Of a stretch of DNA of 64,000 bases, positions 11,944-23,336 are shown in pieces. The notes beneath the pieces were generated by a model. That model was given only the letters and a program-made list of their open reading frames with translations, had not been told where the DNA came from and ran no database searches. Numbering within the stretch: the stretch's first letter is position 1; every line of letters starts with the position of its first letter. The stretch is from Liolophura sinensis (Eukaryota > Mollusca > Polyplacophora > Chitonida > Chitonidae), in NCBI RefSeq assembly GCF_032854445.1, contig NC_088307.1:12660017-12724016 (forward strand). The letters are read 5' to 3'. Made by a program: the position numbers and the translations under genes.

Positions 11944-12007
11944 CTAGACACAAAATACAGTGGTGTATACAAAAGCTGCTGTGAGTGAAAGTCTTGTCTA
12001 CTGGTGG
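11944..12007. repeat. Duplicate of the SINE target at 9.6/9.9 kb (empty site)
   Basis: CTAGACACAAAATACAGTGG, then TATACAAAAG, GCTGTGAGTGAAAGTCTT and CTACTGGT match, with a few differences, the two flanks of the SINE at 9631-9906 joined together without the SINE. This indicates a small local duplication that preceded the insertion. Confidence 0.65.
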
Positions 12008-12215
12008 CAGTGAGTGACGCATGCGTTGTAAGGAGTATGGTATTCCACTCTTTGAAGAGAGAAATCGGACGTTAACTCGTACCTCCAATGCCGGTTATTA
12101 ACAATGATGTAGAGCATTTAACACAGATTGCTGCATGACGTCAGAGAGCAGCTTAATTATTGGAAACACAAGTTTAGACTTAACCAAACAAGAACAAAGA
12201 ACAAGTATGCTATAG

Positions 12216-13169
12216 CTAATTTAAACAGGCAAAGAGTTGTCTACATTCTGTACAAAACTCACGATTATAAATTCCGTAAATAATTGGGTTGGCAAATTTG
12301 GACACCAAGAATATCGGGAGCGTTATCCGTTTGAGGATGTACTGAGTCTCATGAAGGGAGGCGGACTGCTTCCAGTCTATAAAGAAGACGGAAGAGTTAA
12401 CTGTCACTAATGGGAACCAGCATATGAAAAATGTTCCGGTAATCAAAGAGACTGTGATTGTGGCTTTGCTAGGGCGGTTAGCGATTCCTCCAGCGTCGGA
12501 TGTGACGTTCGGTGGTAAGTTCTGCATGACTCTTCTCACTTGCTTTAATATTTTCCACTGACACACGGCAACGGTTGTACTACATGGTACAGTTGCCAGG
12601 CAGCATGCAGTGAACAAGCAGAGCTGTATCTTGGGTGTGTGTGATGATTCAATTAGGCAGTTTTTCAAGTATTCGTCAGAGTCATAAAATTTACATTCAG
12701 CGATCAAAAAAAGTGTTAGGGCAAAGGCGAATACCCAGCATAAAACGATGACACCTGCGCAGCGACGTGGAGTAACGATATCAGAATACCGGAGTGGTCT
12801 GCAGCAAGCAATATACCGATCTAAGCTTATAACTGCAATCAGATAGATCTCAGAAAATCCGCACAGGATAATCAGGAAACTGTAAATTGAACAACCCAAA
12901 TCCCCGAGAATCCAATCGCCTAACACAAAAGCCTGCGGAAGGAAAACCGCGTGTGTGATCAGCGCCAGAAAATCCTCGATGGCAAGAGCAGACACCAAGT
13001 AGTAGGTGACTCTGTGTAATGCTTGTCTCTTGTAGACTGTCATCACCAACACGATGTTCCCGACGACTCCAAGAAAGAAAATTATAAAGAAAACGATGAG
13101 CTCTATTGTCACGGCAGCAGTAGTTAAAGAAAACTCCTTTCTTGTAAGATTGGCAGTTGAGGTATTCAT
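12216..13169 (-). CDS. Rhodopsin-class (class A) G protein-coupled receptor, intronless
   Basis: A single-exon receptor of 317 aa, starting at ATG 13169. The frame extends a further 14 codons upstream without another ATG. All class A landmarks are present: N38 in TM1 (GNIVLV), D66 in TM2, C93 at the top of TM3 with partner C171 in the second extracellular loop, D117-R118-Y119, W145 in TM4, P195 in TM5, C250-W251-x-P253 in TM6, and N294-P295-x-x-Y298 in TM7. The short N-terminus has sequons at N2 and N7. The short tail carries Cys 306, 309 and 315, possible palmitoylation sites. By family it would be a plasma-membrane receptor coupling to heterotrimeric G proteins. The ligand cannot be told from sequence: no biogenic-amine TM3 Asp is evident, so a peptide or chemosensory ligand is possible. 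The gene is apparently complete and isolated. Confidence 0.93.
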   Translation of the reverse strand: MNTSTANLTRKEFSLTTAAVTIELIVFFIIFFLGVVGNIVLVMTVYKRQALHRVTYYLVSALAIEDFLALITHAVFLPQAFVLGDWILGDLGCSIYSFLIILCGFSEIYLIAVISLDRYIACCRPLRYSDIVTPRRCAGVIVLCWVFAFALTLFLIAECKFYDSDEYLKNCLIESSHTPKIQLCLFTACCLATVPCSTTVAVCQWKILKQVRRVMQNLPPNVTSDAGGIANRPSKATITVSLITGTFFICWFPLVTVNSSVFFIDWKQSASLHETQYILKRITLPIFLVSKFANPIIYGIYNREFCTECRQLFACLN

Positions 13170-14152
13170 TTGTGGTTCAGGTGTCGTGCGCAATGCGTTG
13201 TGTCTCGACAATGAGGCTTGCGTTGCTTAAGCCTTAAATGACACAGGGCATCAGGTTATCACATTTATAAGTAATATCAACTTCACTGGACAGCACACAG
13301 TGAGTTGTTTCAAATTACGTATGGTATTTGAACCATAAGGTATTTCTCCAACGGGCCTGACAAGAAATGCATAAATATCTTCAAACATTGCCGTGATCTA
13401 GCTAAAGCTTTAACGTTATCAGGGAAAACTAGCGTTGGTTAAATATTGACACTCGCCTTATTACATTGTGTGCCATGCTTTACAAGTAGGGGCGTCTTCA
13501 TTAAACAGTTGCGCGTTAGGTCGAAAAGGACTACTTACAAAGATAAACAACTAACGCACTTGGGTATTGTTCATTGTGCATGGCGTCATTTCCACTGCGT
13601 ACATGTTGTCAAAGGCGAACGACTAATGCTACGATCACTGAATTAACCGCTTTTCCACCAAGTGCTTTTCTGAAATTGAAAAGCACTTTAGATGTAGTTT
13701 GAGAAATTATGCCAGCGCGCAATATCGACACGCAAGAATGGCTCTAGTGATTTATATCGTTTTAACAGCAATGCAGCACTGTGGTATTTCCATTTCACCT
13801 GTCCAGCCTCTACTCCCTTCTTTGCTCTGTTAATTGTGCGTGGCACGAGAATCCCAGGTGCCACTTTTCTCACGAAGCTTTCATTTATATTGTAATCGCT
13901 CCGCATAGCGCCGAGCTGAAGAGCTTTAAGTGTTAAATGATTGAAAATTTATACATAATCTTAATAAATTTTCTTAATTTTTAATTGGCCTACATGATCA
14001 TTCCCCTATATGTTTTGTTTGCTCCACATTTTACTTGCCTATATAAATTCCTTATATTATCCTGTGACATTGTCTCCTTACATGAGACGGAGCCCCTGTA
14101 CCGACAATAAGCATATACTGCCTCACTTGCACATCATAACGAAAAAATTTGT
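13170..14152. other. Gene-free stretch upstream of the GPCR
   Basis: No recognisable gene. A small perfect hairpin (AAGTGCTTTTC and GAAAAGCACTT arms, 7-nt loop) lies near 13660-13690. No convincing promoter motif for the receptor was found. Confidence 0.4.
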
Positions 14153-14430
14153 ATGTATGCTTGGGATTTTACGCCATACTTAACCATTTTCCAGTCATAT
14201 TACAACATGGAGTCATTAGGTAAGTGCACACAATCATATACTATCTCTTCTTGTGGCCAGGGCGAATCCACACCGCCACTCAATATCATGCCCAGGACAC
14301 CAAACATGACACCCAGCCCAGTCACATTATTCTGACACCGGGTCAACCAGTCCGGTTTCTTTTCTGCAACCTCTCAGTGCTGAGCACCAAGCGAGGCAGC
14401 CACATTACTTGTACCATTTTTAAAGTCTGA
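14153..14430 (-). mobile_element. SINE-B-related copy, diverged
   Basis: On the plus strand it begins with the family tail (GCTTGGGATTTTACGCCATA), and further on has ACCGGGTCAACCAGTCCGG and TGCTGAGCACCAAGCGAGGC, the complement of the SINE-B 5' body. The central portion differs from other copies. Confidence 0.55.
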
Positions 14431-14654
14431 TGTATGGTTTGATCCGGAGCATGCGAAGTCACATGTACCTATGTATATTCAGTACCTGGATTCGTATTCT
14501 CTAGTACATGGCTACCTATCGCTGCGCTTTGTTTGCTCCAGTTTGAATGTGGCTTGCATGATTGTTTCTGTGATACACTATTATGTCACTTTGTAGCAGG
14601 CCGGTCCATATGCTGATATTAATAACCTGCTGGAACGTCTTAACGAAAGACACA

Positions 14655-14795
14655 GCACATCTCCACATATACGACGGTGGGCAGCACAATGGTGGGAGGA
14701 AACTGGGTAAAGTCCGGCGGAAAGCCATGAGCATCCGCAGGCTTCTGCGTGACCATCATACTTAGGGGCTGAAGCGGTAGACAGCAAGAGTTGAA
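14655..14795 (-). mobile_element. SINE-A fragment
   Basis: Partial, old copy recognised by ATATACGACGGTGGGCAGC, GGTGGGAGGAAACTGGG and CATCCGCAGGCTTCTG. It lacks the tail. Confidence 0.6.
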
Positions 14796-15772
14796 CCGCA
14801 GATAGTTACGTCAGGGCGAGTTTGTGACGTTCCTTCGCAGCTGGTACGGCTTTCCCATAATCATCAAACAAGACACAGTTTAACACTTTCTAAATTAAAA
14901 TAGCATTTATTTTTCATGATGCCAAGTGGCTGACGACTCACACATAGGCCTGTGCGAATATGATTAAAACCAAAGATGTAATTAATTTTTGCGTCGTGAA
15001 ACATTAATAAAAAAAAAAACAAAAAAAAAACACGCAGTGTTAAGAGGTTATGTATATGCAGCTACTGTATCAATAACATTCAATTTCGTTAATATGTTGC
15101 TCACTCACATTTCAGGTTACAAGATCACACTGTTCAAAGGGGTCAGTCAAGCTAAAGCACAAATGCATCTGGAACGTGACCATTTAAATACCAGGGAATT
15201 TGAAAAGAGAAAAAAGGCTATGAGTTTGAGAAATCCCTCACCTTCTCAAGGAAAGAATTCTTAAGCCACCTGCTTTACAACAGAAATGCGAAGAACTACG
15301 TATTTCTAACTGTATGCAGTTCTCTTCGAAGCATGCTGGCTCATTCGGACTTCGCCGGCTGCCAGTTCTGCGACATCACAATACAAAACAGCAAAACAAA
15401 ACCTGAACTGAGTTCCTAGAAGAGACTACTTAAACACCTTCCGCTTGATGGTTTCGAGTAAAACATGTTCTTCATATAAATTAAAGAGCGTTATAAGGAA
15501 TATTCCCCCTTACCAGCTATTACCTACGATGCTGATCACGTTTTAACACGTATAATGAAAAACGGAGACGTAAAGCTTTTAAACGACCTATCAGCCCACT
15601 CACCTAAATGGCACCCAATTGTTTTGGCGTCAAATATTGTTAATCGGTATTTTTCTGCCCTAAACATGCATGTGTGACTGAGCAAACATTCCAACATACA
15701 ACCAGTGGAATCTCCGACTCACCAGGCAGCCTTGGTCGATATGTGGTCTACAGCACGTATTGCAGGCGTCAG
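14796..15772. other. Gene-free stretch
   Basis: No supported gene. The 91-codon open frame at 14989-15264 begins at a non-ATG codon, is Lys-rich over a poly(A) run and has no family motif. Confidence 0.4.
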
Positions 15773-16070
15773 AGTGCTCGGATAAAGATAGTTTTGATGC
15801 ATGTGTACGCAACATACTCCTTGTCACACGACTAATGTAGTCTTACCAATACTGGGGGGTAAATCAAAATCAGACGAACCTTTAAACATGCCCAATGTAT
15901 CAATATTTTCATCAAGTTTCATTAAAAATAATGCTCGGATAAAGACAGTTTTGATGCATGTCTACGCAATATAATCCTTGTCACACGAATGATGTACTGT
16001 TATCAATACTGGGGGTTAAATCAGGACAAGACGAACCTTTAAACACGCCCAATGTATCTATGCGCGAAAT
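15773..16070. repeat. Tandem duplication, about 155 bp, two copies
   Basis: Both units begin GCTCGGATAAAGA and share AGTTTTGATGCATG, TCCTTGTCACACGA, CAATACTGGGGG, GACGAACCTTTAAACA and GCCCAATGTATC. They differ by scattered substitutions, so the duplication is not recent. Confidence 0.8.
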
Positions 16071-17087
16071 GGTCAAAAGTGCATCGACACTAAAACGCCC
16101 TCGTTTTCTTCATGTATGAAACTTGACTTAAAATTGAAATTAAAACAGGAGAACGCACCTAAATTGGACGACACTATTTTTTTTCAATTGCACTGAAACC
16201 TATAACCTGAAACTAAAATGAAATGCAACGTCTATAACGAGTACAAAACGGATACTGAATACGAAATAAAATGTCGTATAATACAGGGTACTGTTATGGG
16301 GTGCAGGTTAATCAGACAGTAAAAGGCCAGAATGGACAAAATATTTTCATAATACATCGCGTTCGTAAGTGAATATTTTTTTTTTTGTTTGTTTCCTTTA
16401 TGTGAACGATAAACTGTAATTTCGTTCCAAGACAAACATTAAATATATTTGACAAAGCTTGTTCAACACATGCAAATTATATTGCAGAAATTGCTTTCCA
16501 CCCACGAGCTGTAAGGATAAAAAAGTTAGCATACTGAGGACATCTGGAATATCTTCTTACACCTCGTTAGCCTCTATACTGATTGTCTTGTTTTTTGGAG
16601 GTCACTACAACCATAAATCTTTCCAGACCAAGACAATTATTTGAAATATTCTCAGTACGTCTACAGATCGTGGACGTCATATAGTTCCCTGACATTTCCA
16701 GGAATGCATTTTAGCCATGAGCGTCAAAAAGACCGTCACATGAATGAAAGGAAGCATTTAAATGTCCGACATAGATAAGGATATAGCTTGAACTTTGGAA
16801 GTGTATGTAAAACAGAACATTTAAAACAGGTTTCTGCATTTCTTCAGAGAATCAATACAAAGAACATTTGACATTTTCGTCATTTTTACAATATGATATG
16901 TACAAGATTGCCCTGAATAATATTCTTTCCTTACACATAAATCGACACAGTAAGTCAACTTGTACATTTACTTGGGACTGACTTGTTCTTAAGATTGCGA
17001 ACCTTTGACAGTGACCATTGAGAATTTACCGGAACTGTCATCTATCAAATCTTGATAAATACTGTTTCATCCCTGTACATAAGATAA
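16071..17087. other. Gene-free stretch downstream of PRPF38B
   Basis: No recognised ORF or repeat. AT-rich. Confidence 0.4.
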
Positions 17088-17093
17088 TTTATT
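17088..17093 (-). terminator. Candidate poly(A) signal of PRPF38B
   Basis: First AATAAA on the minus strand below the stop codon at 17448, giving a 3' UTR of roughly 0.37 kb. Based on the hexamer only. Confidence 0.35.
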
Positions 17094-17447
17094 TCATAAC
17101 CATGCTGATATAATGATGGATGTTTAAAACTACTAAATATTGTTGCGATGTTTACAGTTTGTCAACCTACGTGGACAGTAATTACACAGATAAGTAGGCA
17201 CTGTAACAGTAAAGAACTTACTTTTAAGGCTTTATAATTAAATCCGAACAGTTGTGTTGGCCGAACCTCAATCGGGTCAGGTCTAGGTTAAATCAAGACA
17301 ATGCAAGGTTTCAGGTAGACTCACACATGCATCAAAAACACTGGAATTCATTCTAGACAAATTGAATACCTGAATTTGCCTCGCCCGAAAACAAAAATAG
17401 TGGGAATCTTCTTCAAGCGTAAAAACGAAGTAAAATACTATCCAGAA

Positions 17448-20400
17448 TTAGAAATCTCCATTGCGTGACTTATGTGAGCGGTGACCGTGTCGCTCACGTC
17501 GTTCCTCTCGGTCTTTCCGTCGTTCCCGCGACCTTGACCTGGATCTGGACCTATGCTTGTGGCGTTTTTCAGAGTCTTTTGATCGTCGATCGTGGTGACG
17601 ATCAGGATGGCGCTCTCTGGAGCGAGATCGCCTCCGTTCTCGCGAGCCGTCCCGCTCTCGTCTCTGCCGTTCTTTTTCGCGAGCCAATTCACGGGAGAAA
17701 TCACTTGACCTGCTTGAAGAGTGTCGAGGAGGTGAAGAGTGCCGTGAGGTGCCTGTGCGTCGCGCAGGAGAGGCGTGACGATGAGGGGAAGGGCGACGAT
17801 GGGGGGAGTTGCGACGGTGAGGGGAGGGGCGACGATGGGGGGATCTGCTGGGCGGAGGGGAGCGATGCACAGGGCGCGGCTTTCTACTGTCATCCACAGG
17901 ACTTCTGCAAAATAATGACGAAGAACAAACATTCAATGTACTGCAATGTATTCATTTTATGCGCTTGTTTAACGCGATACTAAATTTTTGGCATTTCTTA
18001 GGAGGTCAGTTTTGTGCCCGGAAGAAACTGGGGAGGAAATTTGAACCTGTGGCAAGTTACTGACCTCTTGTCCACTGTGACTTACAGATATGCCCGCCAT
18101 AAAGGTGGAAAACAAGGTCTTCGAAGAACAAACCGTGCAATGGCTCTGCGAGCATTCTGGACGGCCGGTTGTCACCAAGGCCCCCCATACTCTCTGCAAA
18201 TTTGAAAATTTTATTTCTTTACTTGGTGTTTTCATCTATTTATTTATTTATTTATTTATTTCACTGGTGTTTTACGCCGTACTCAAGAATATTTCACTTG
18301 TACGACAGCGGCCAGCATTATGGTGGGTGGAAACTTTTGTGTTTTCAGGAAATTTTACTGATATGACAGGTGTACAAACTACTGCAGCTGGCAAAGTACC
18401 ATATATACTTAAACCTACTGATGAACCTGCGGACTTCATTGAATCCAGTTTTAATACTGGGTTTGGCAGCAGACATAACTGGACCACTATGCCAGGAAAA
18501 GAAAACCAGAAAGGCAAACAATGTGCAAGTTTTAGGCCGATCTCTGTCAGCTGTTGGTCAAATGAACTCTGTACATCCCATAGCCTGGGCCAGTCGGTCA
18601 AACTTTTGATACCGTATCTCTTCACATTGATTTTTCACTTTAGTGCAATATCAATACCTTTTGAGCAAACGTTTTATCCTGACGTGACTATATAACAACC
18701 ACAATTTAAGGTATTGAAAGCTATGCCCCCACACCTGTTTCCGTCTCTCATGCTGGCTTGTCTCTCGGCTTCTCCAAACGACACGTTCTCATCAGGGATG
18801 TGCTCCGGTGCTGGCTCAGGCTCGGGCTGTGCAACCGGCAGAGATCGTAACTTTGCGTCTAAACTTTTCTGTACAGGGACTGGAATTCTTGGGAAGAGAG
18901 TGCTGAACCATTCAAGCTTCATCAACCACTGGCGCAGCATTTCTCCTATCGTCATCACACAGCCCCCACCTGCTTTTACGTCTACCTCCTGGTCAATGAG
19001 AGCAAGTCAGAGAACACGGGTATCAACACTTTAGGCAGAACACTTTTATAAGACGGACACTTGCAATATTTGCCATCAATGGGTTACCTCCCCTATTTTC
19101 CTCTTCGACTGTGAAATCAGTTAAGGGGTATTGTAATACCAGCCTTCAAATATCTAAATAATGCCAGGCCATCATGCTCCATTATGGGACATAAAATTAC
19201 AGTAATTTTATACAGAATTTAAGATAAGGTTAGTGATTCCGTGAACATTACATGTGAAAAGGAAAGAATGTGAAATCACCCACAGACTGGCAATTACTGA
19301 CAAGTCCTTCACAGAAGTGAAAGAAGAGTTAACAAGGGTTTTGCTCTAGCCAATCCATGGCAGCTAACATGTCAAACAACACAAAGACAGACAGACAGGC
19401 AAAGGAAAGACACCATCAATATCGGAAATCAAGTCATTACTTTTGTTTCATTCGGCTATTTTCCAAGAGTTTCGAGTCACACTTAACAACGAGGTGATCT
19501 ACACAAGTGCTAACCTGGGTCATTGCTTCATCTTGCTTTGTAGGAAAGGCTTGTCCTGTTATTTTACTAAGTTTCAGTTTCAGTTTCACTAACAGAATGA
19601 TGTGAATGTGCAAATTAAAAATCAGCGTTCATTTATTATTAAATGATATTAAGCTAAAACTATTATTTATAACTTTTGGGGACAAAAAATTTTTCACAAC
19701 TTTAGACTGCAAGTCGAGAAAACAAAATCAGGCAGAACAATTTTGGTAGTCTTAAGTTTCACTATCCGAAACGCAAATATAAATATGAAACCTGCGTATA
19801 CGAATACTTCTTTAGAACATGTTGGACGACAATCACTGTCTAGGAATGCACATATACACTGTGTTTCAATCTCTTAAGCCCAGCCCAGCCATCCCTGTAC
19901 ACAATATTATTTATTGCATTTTGTATCGATGATACAGTAGTGCCAGGTTGTACACAAAGAGAAATGTTTTTTTGATAAACCATGTTGCTGACACTCACCA
20001 GCTAGCTTTATTTTGATTCTTGACCTTTACCCAATTTGTTTCAGGTTTTAATAAAAGTTGATTTATTTCCTAACATTAAACCAAAGAATCTATGGCATAA
20101 AGATCTTGACTACACACATTAAGTCCTCATCAAAGAATTTGGGGTATTATATTAGGAATCTGTCCACAATGTACCACTACGCAACACAAGTATACACAAG
20201 TCCACAGCAAACCATATTTCAACATCAGTTAACTAAATAGGGTCTGAGCTGGATATTTGTTCAAGATCTCCATGACCTAAACCCAGACACGTAGTCATCA
20301 ATTTTTCCAGCAAAACTACACGTCCTGCACATTTGCATGTAGATCTGAAAGCTCCCAAAACGCCTTATCATAAACATTTTCAACATCAGTCTTTATCAAT

Positions 20401-23336
20401 GTTTTTCCTCCAACACACAGACACACACACACTCGCACAAATATAAGAGCTTCTCCACATGTTTAAATCCTAAAAGGTAAACCATCCTGTGGTAGGCTGA
20501 AGGTCTTGCCTGATAGGTAATGCATGTTCCAGGGTCTGCCTAATTACAGGTGAGACATCCTGGTAAGTAAATGACAAGTTAAGGGCAATAGGTGAGCAAT
20601 AACCGCATCAGCATCCTCCTAAACTGCACGTCTTGAACTAGAGCAACACCCTGTAGGCATAAAGTACAGAAAATAACTAAAACGGAAATACACAGTATTG
20701 TCATAAAATGAGATAGTTAAATTTTAGACAATAGATGACCGGTTTTAACTGGATTAGATATTTCAAAGGGAACACAGACATATGCAGAAGCGCAAAACTA
20801 CGATTGAAATTTTGTTTTTTTCCACTTGTTTTTTTTTTTTTCCTTTTGGTGGGTATGAAACCAACCAATTAAGCCCAAAACATGAATCAGAATTTGATTT
20901 GCATTCACGGAAACAACCTCCTTCGTGTGTTTTAAAGATACAAAATAGCTGGTCATAAACCAATGCAGTCCAAAAATGTACTGGATTAAATTCAAGGGAT
21001 AACTGCTTGTACCGGCATCACGTAAACTTTACATTCTTTAATCTATTAAATAATCTGATCATTAATAATAAAAGACAAAAGAAAAACCGAGCTAAATAAA
21101 ATCCTTTTTATACTCACCAATACATGATCTGCTGTAGGCTTCTCAGTGATGCCACATCAGTCAGCAAGGGTGAAATGTATGTATGTGTTACTTACTGTGT
21201 GCTTGGTTGAAAGTGGTGTCAAAATGGTTTGGTGGAAACAAAATGTGAGGTTGAAACAAAAAATACTGGAACTGATGCCTTCTGTTTTTCTTTTTATTTG
21301 TGTGGGTGTTATTCTTCTGTTCTTACTGTTTAACATACCTCATCATCAAAAAGATATTCTTCAAACCATGTCCATAAGTCTTGGGGAGGCTGAGTGTACC
21401 TAAAAGCAAAGTAAAGTCAAAAGGAAAAAAATAGGTTTAAAAAAAAATAAAAAACACGAACACAGAAATGATATATACCGGAAATATTTTAACATGGATT
21501 TTACATGTACCCTTTGGTTTACAAGGATTAACCACCTTAAAGGGGGGAGTGGGGGACCACATTAGTTTGCTATAACAGCATTTTACTGCAATGTGTATGA
21601 TCCAAAATGTAGGACGCAATCACAATTTCTGATCTTAGAAAATTTGTAAATAAGCTATCCCCCCAAGGGCATCCAGATAACTAAGGAATCCAAAATATGA
21701 CTCGAAAAATACCCAAGTTGAGATAGATTTGATTACCTCATACTGGGTGAGAACAGAAAAGCCCTACAAAGCAGTCTATGACACAGTACACTCTGATGAC
21801 TTACCGAATGTACATAAACCCGAGTCCCCTGATGTAGGGGGAGTCGCAGTGTGTGAGGAGACCATTCACTTGTTTACGGGTCAGCTTCAATGTGAACAGC
21901 TTGTACAGTAAACAGTAAGCACTTGAGACAATGCCCCCTGCACCCACACCTCGCACCTGCAACATAAAGAATAACATCTTCAATCAAGAAGCACTTTGGA
22001 GAATTCTCGAGGCTCTCCAATAAAAATGCCCTACTATATTTCAGCTTAGATCTTTTTTTTTCTCACAGTTAAGTTTCCTTAAAGTGCTTATCTTTTTCAT
22101 TAGCCAGAACGAAAAAAAAATTTGTGTACCAACATACATGTATCATATTTTTCTTGCTGATAAGTTCAGGTTAAAATCAACAAGGCGTTATATTTTTAGG
22201 GAAGGCCTTTCTGTAAATGCATTGAGTGAGTGGGTGAGTGAGTGCTTGGGGTTTATCGTCGTAACGCTCTTTTATCTAGTGCTGCTTCACTGAGACGACT
22301 TAAAGAAGGCAAGTAAACCCCTCCGCCCGAGCCATTATACTAATACGGGTCAACCAGTCGTTGCACTATCCACTTCATGCTGAACGCCAAGCGAGGGAGT
22401 TACAACTTCCTCTTTTAAGGTCTTAGGTGTGACTCAACCCAGGATTGACTCTAGATCTATTGCTCCCTGAGCGGAAGCTCTACCAGCTGTGCTATCAGGG
22501 CCAGTCGTAAATGAATTGAAGAGACCTGCTTTGTGGGGGAGGCGGGGAAGAAAACCTCAAAATAACTCTGGTCAGTCTGCCTTAAGGACCATACAGTGAT
22601 GATTTTAGGATACCCTTTTCTTACATACCCCTCCACACATGCCTGTCTGCCCCGCCGTCTTCCGACTGCCCTTCTCCCATGGCTCTAGATGGCTCACCTG
22701 ACAACACAAGTCCACAACCATGAATAATAAACTGCAAACATATCAGATAAAAAAATACTTACCTGTCACACAAACACAACCCACATACAGCTTTCACCAG
22801 TTATCAAAAGACAAAAAAAATAATTTTACACGTAAAAATAAATAGATCTTTCACATAAGGTCTGTTTTTCTGGTTTTCTTTTTCCGTTCTCTTGAATCAC
22901 TTTTCCGATGTTCACAATGCCAAGCAAAGAAATCCAGTATAAAGAAAAATGGATGATTTCTAAATGCTTGAGTCTTCCCAAGCTATTGCTAAACAGACTT
23001 CATCTTAAGGCCTAGCCAGCCTGCACCAGGGGTGTGTGAATTGGGTGTATAACGGGGTGTTTTAAGCTTGTACTGAGTATACGAGTCCTTCCAGGGTCGA
23101 AGTAGAGTGCAAACGTGAGGGCCATCCTCAACTGGTGTGCTAGGCGTGGCCACAAGATCAAGTCTGGCTGCTGTACTGACCTTGTAATAGATTTCATCAA
23201 TGACCTCATGGTACGTCTTCAACTCATACAAATTGACTTTGAAGTAAGGGGAGGACTGAATATTTGTTAGAATAAGAGGGTTTAAATTCATTGTCTTTTC
23301 ATTACCCCATGTAGGTAAGGGGTTGTTAGGGGCCAT
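17448..23336 (-). CDS. PRPF38B: Pre-mRNA-splicing factor 38B (PRP38 domain plus RS tail)
   Basis: Six exons, each with GT/AG borders: 23336-23181, 22697-22629, 21956-21805, 21399-21339, 18988-18735, 17904-17448 (stop TAA), giving 382 aa. The PRP38 domain spans residues about 8-195: WGNEKTMNLNP near residue 10, TYHEVIDEIYYK ending exon 1, EPWEKGSRKTAG in exon 2, LYKLFTLKLTRKQV in exon 3, YTQPPQDLW in exon 4, and GGGCVMTIGEMLR and FSTLFPRIPVPVQ in exon 5. Residues about 231-382 form an Arg/Ser tail (RRSRSRERH, RSRSRSRSRERRK). These match the vertebrate PRPF38B pattern closely. The family acts in the nucleus, in the spliceosome at B-complex stage; the RS tail is expected to bind other splicing proteins. 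The tail is short compared with the human protein, and a Pro/Glu-rich linker (PEPEPAPEH) precedes it. The N-terminus lacks the long Gln-rich leader of the human protein. Intron 5 holds a SINE-A. Confidence 0.95.
18235..18338 (-). mobile_element. SINE-A, 5'-truncated, in PRPF38B intron 5
   Basis: Only the 3' third is present (tail, GGTGTTTTACGCCGTACTC, TACGACAGCGGCCAGC, GGTGGGTGGAAAC). Flanked by GTGTTTTCA at 18226-18234 and 18339-18347, so it inserted already truncated. Confidence 0.8.
22221..22505 (-). mobile_element. SINE-B, full length, in PRPF38B intron 2
   Basis: Read on the minus strand: a tRNA-like head (GATAGCACAGCTGGTAGAGC as A-box region, then GATCTAGAGTC as B-box), the family body (GCGTTCAGCATGAAGTGG, GACTGGTTGACCCGTATTAG) and the tail AAACCCCAAGCACTCACTCA. 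This is the best copy for seeing the tRNA origin of family B. Confidence 0.85.

Noticed and set aside
14989..15264. 91-codon Lys-rich plus-strand frame
   Set aside because: The start is not ATG and the Lys run is a poly(A) tract. No motif.
17465..17983. 172-codon plus-strand frame
   Set aside because: Shadow of the PRPF38B RS exon on the opposite strand; Arg/Ser codons give open antisense frames.
18090..18695. 201-codon frame on the plus strand opposite PRPF38B intron 5
   Set aside because: It reads through a truncated SINE, so the frame is accidental in part, and no family motif was recognised. Spliced transcript evidence on the plus strand would change this.
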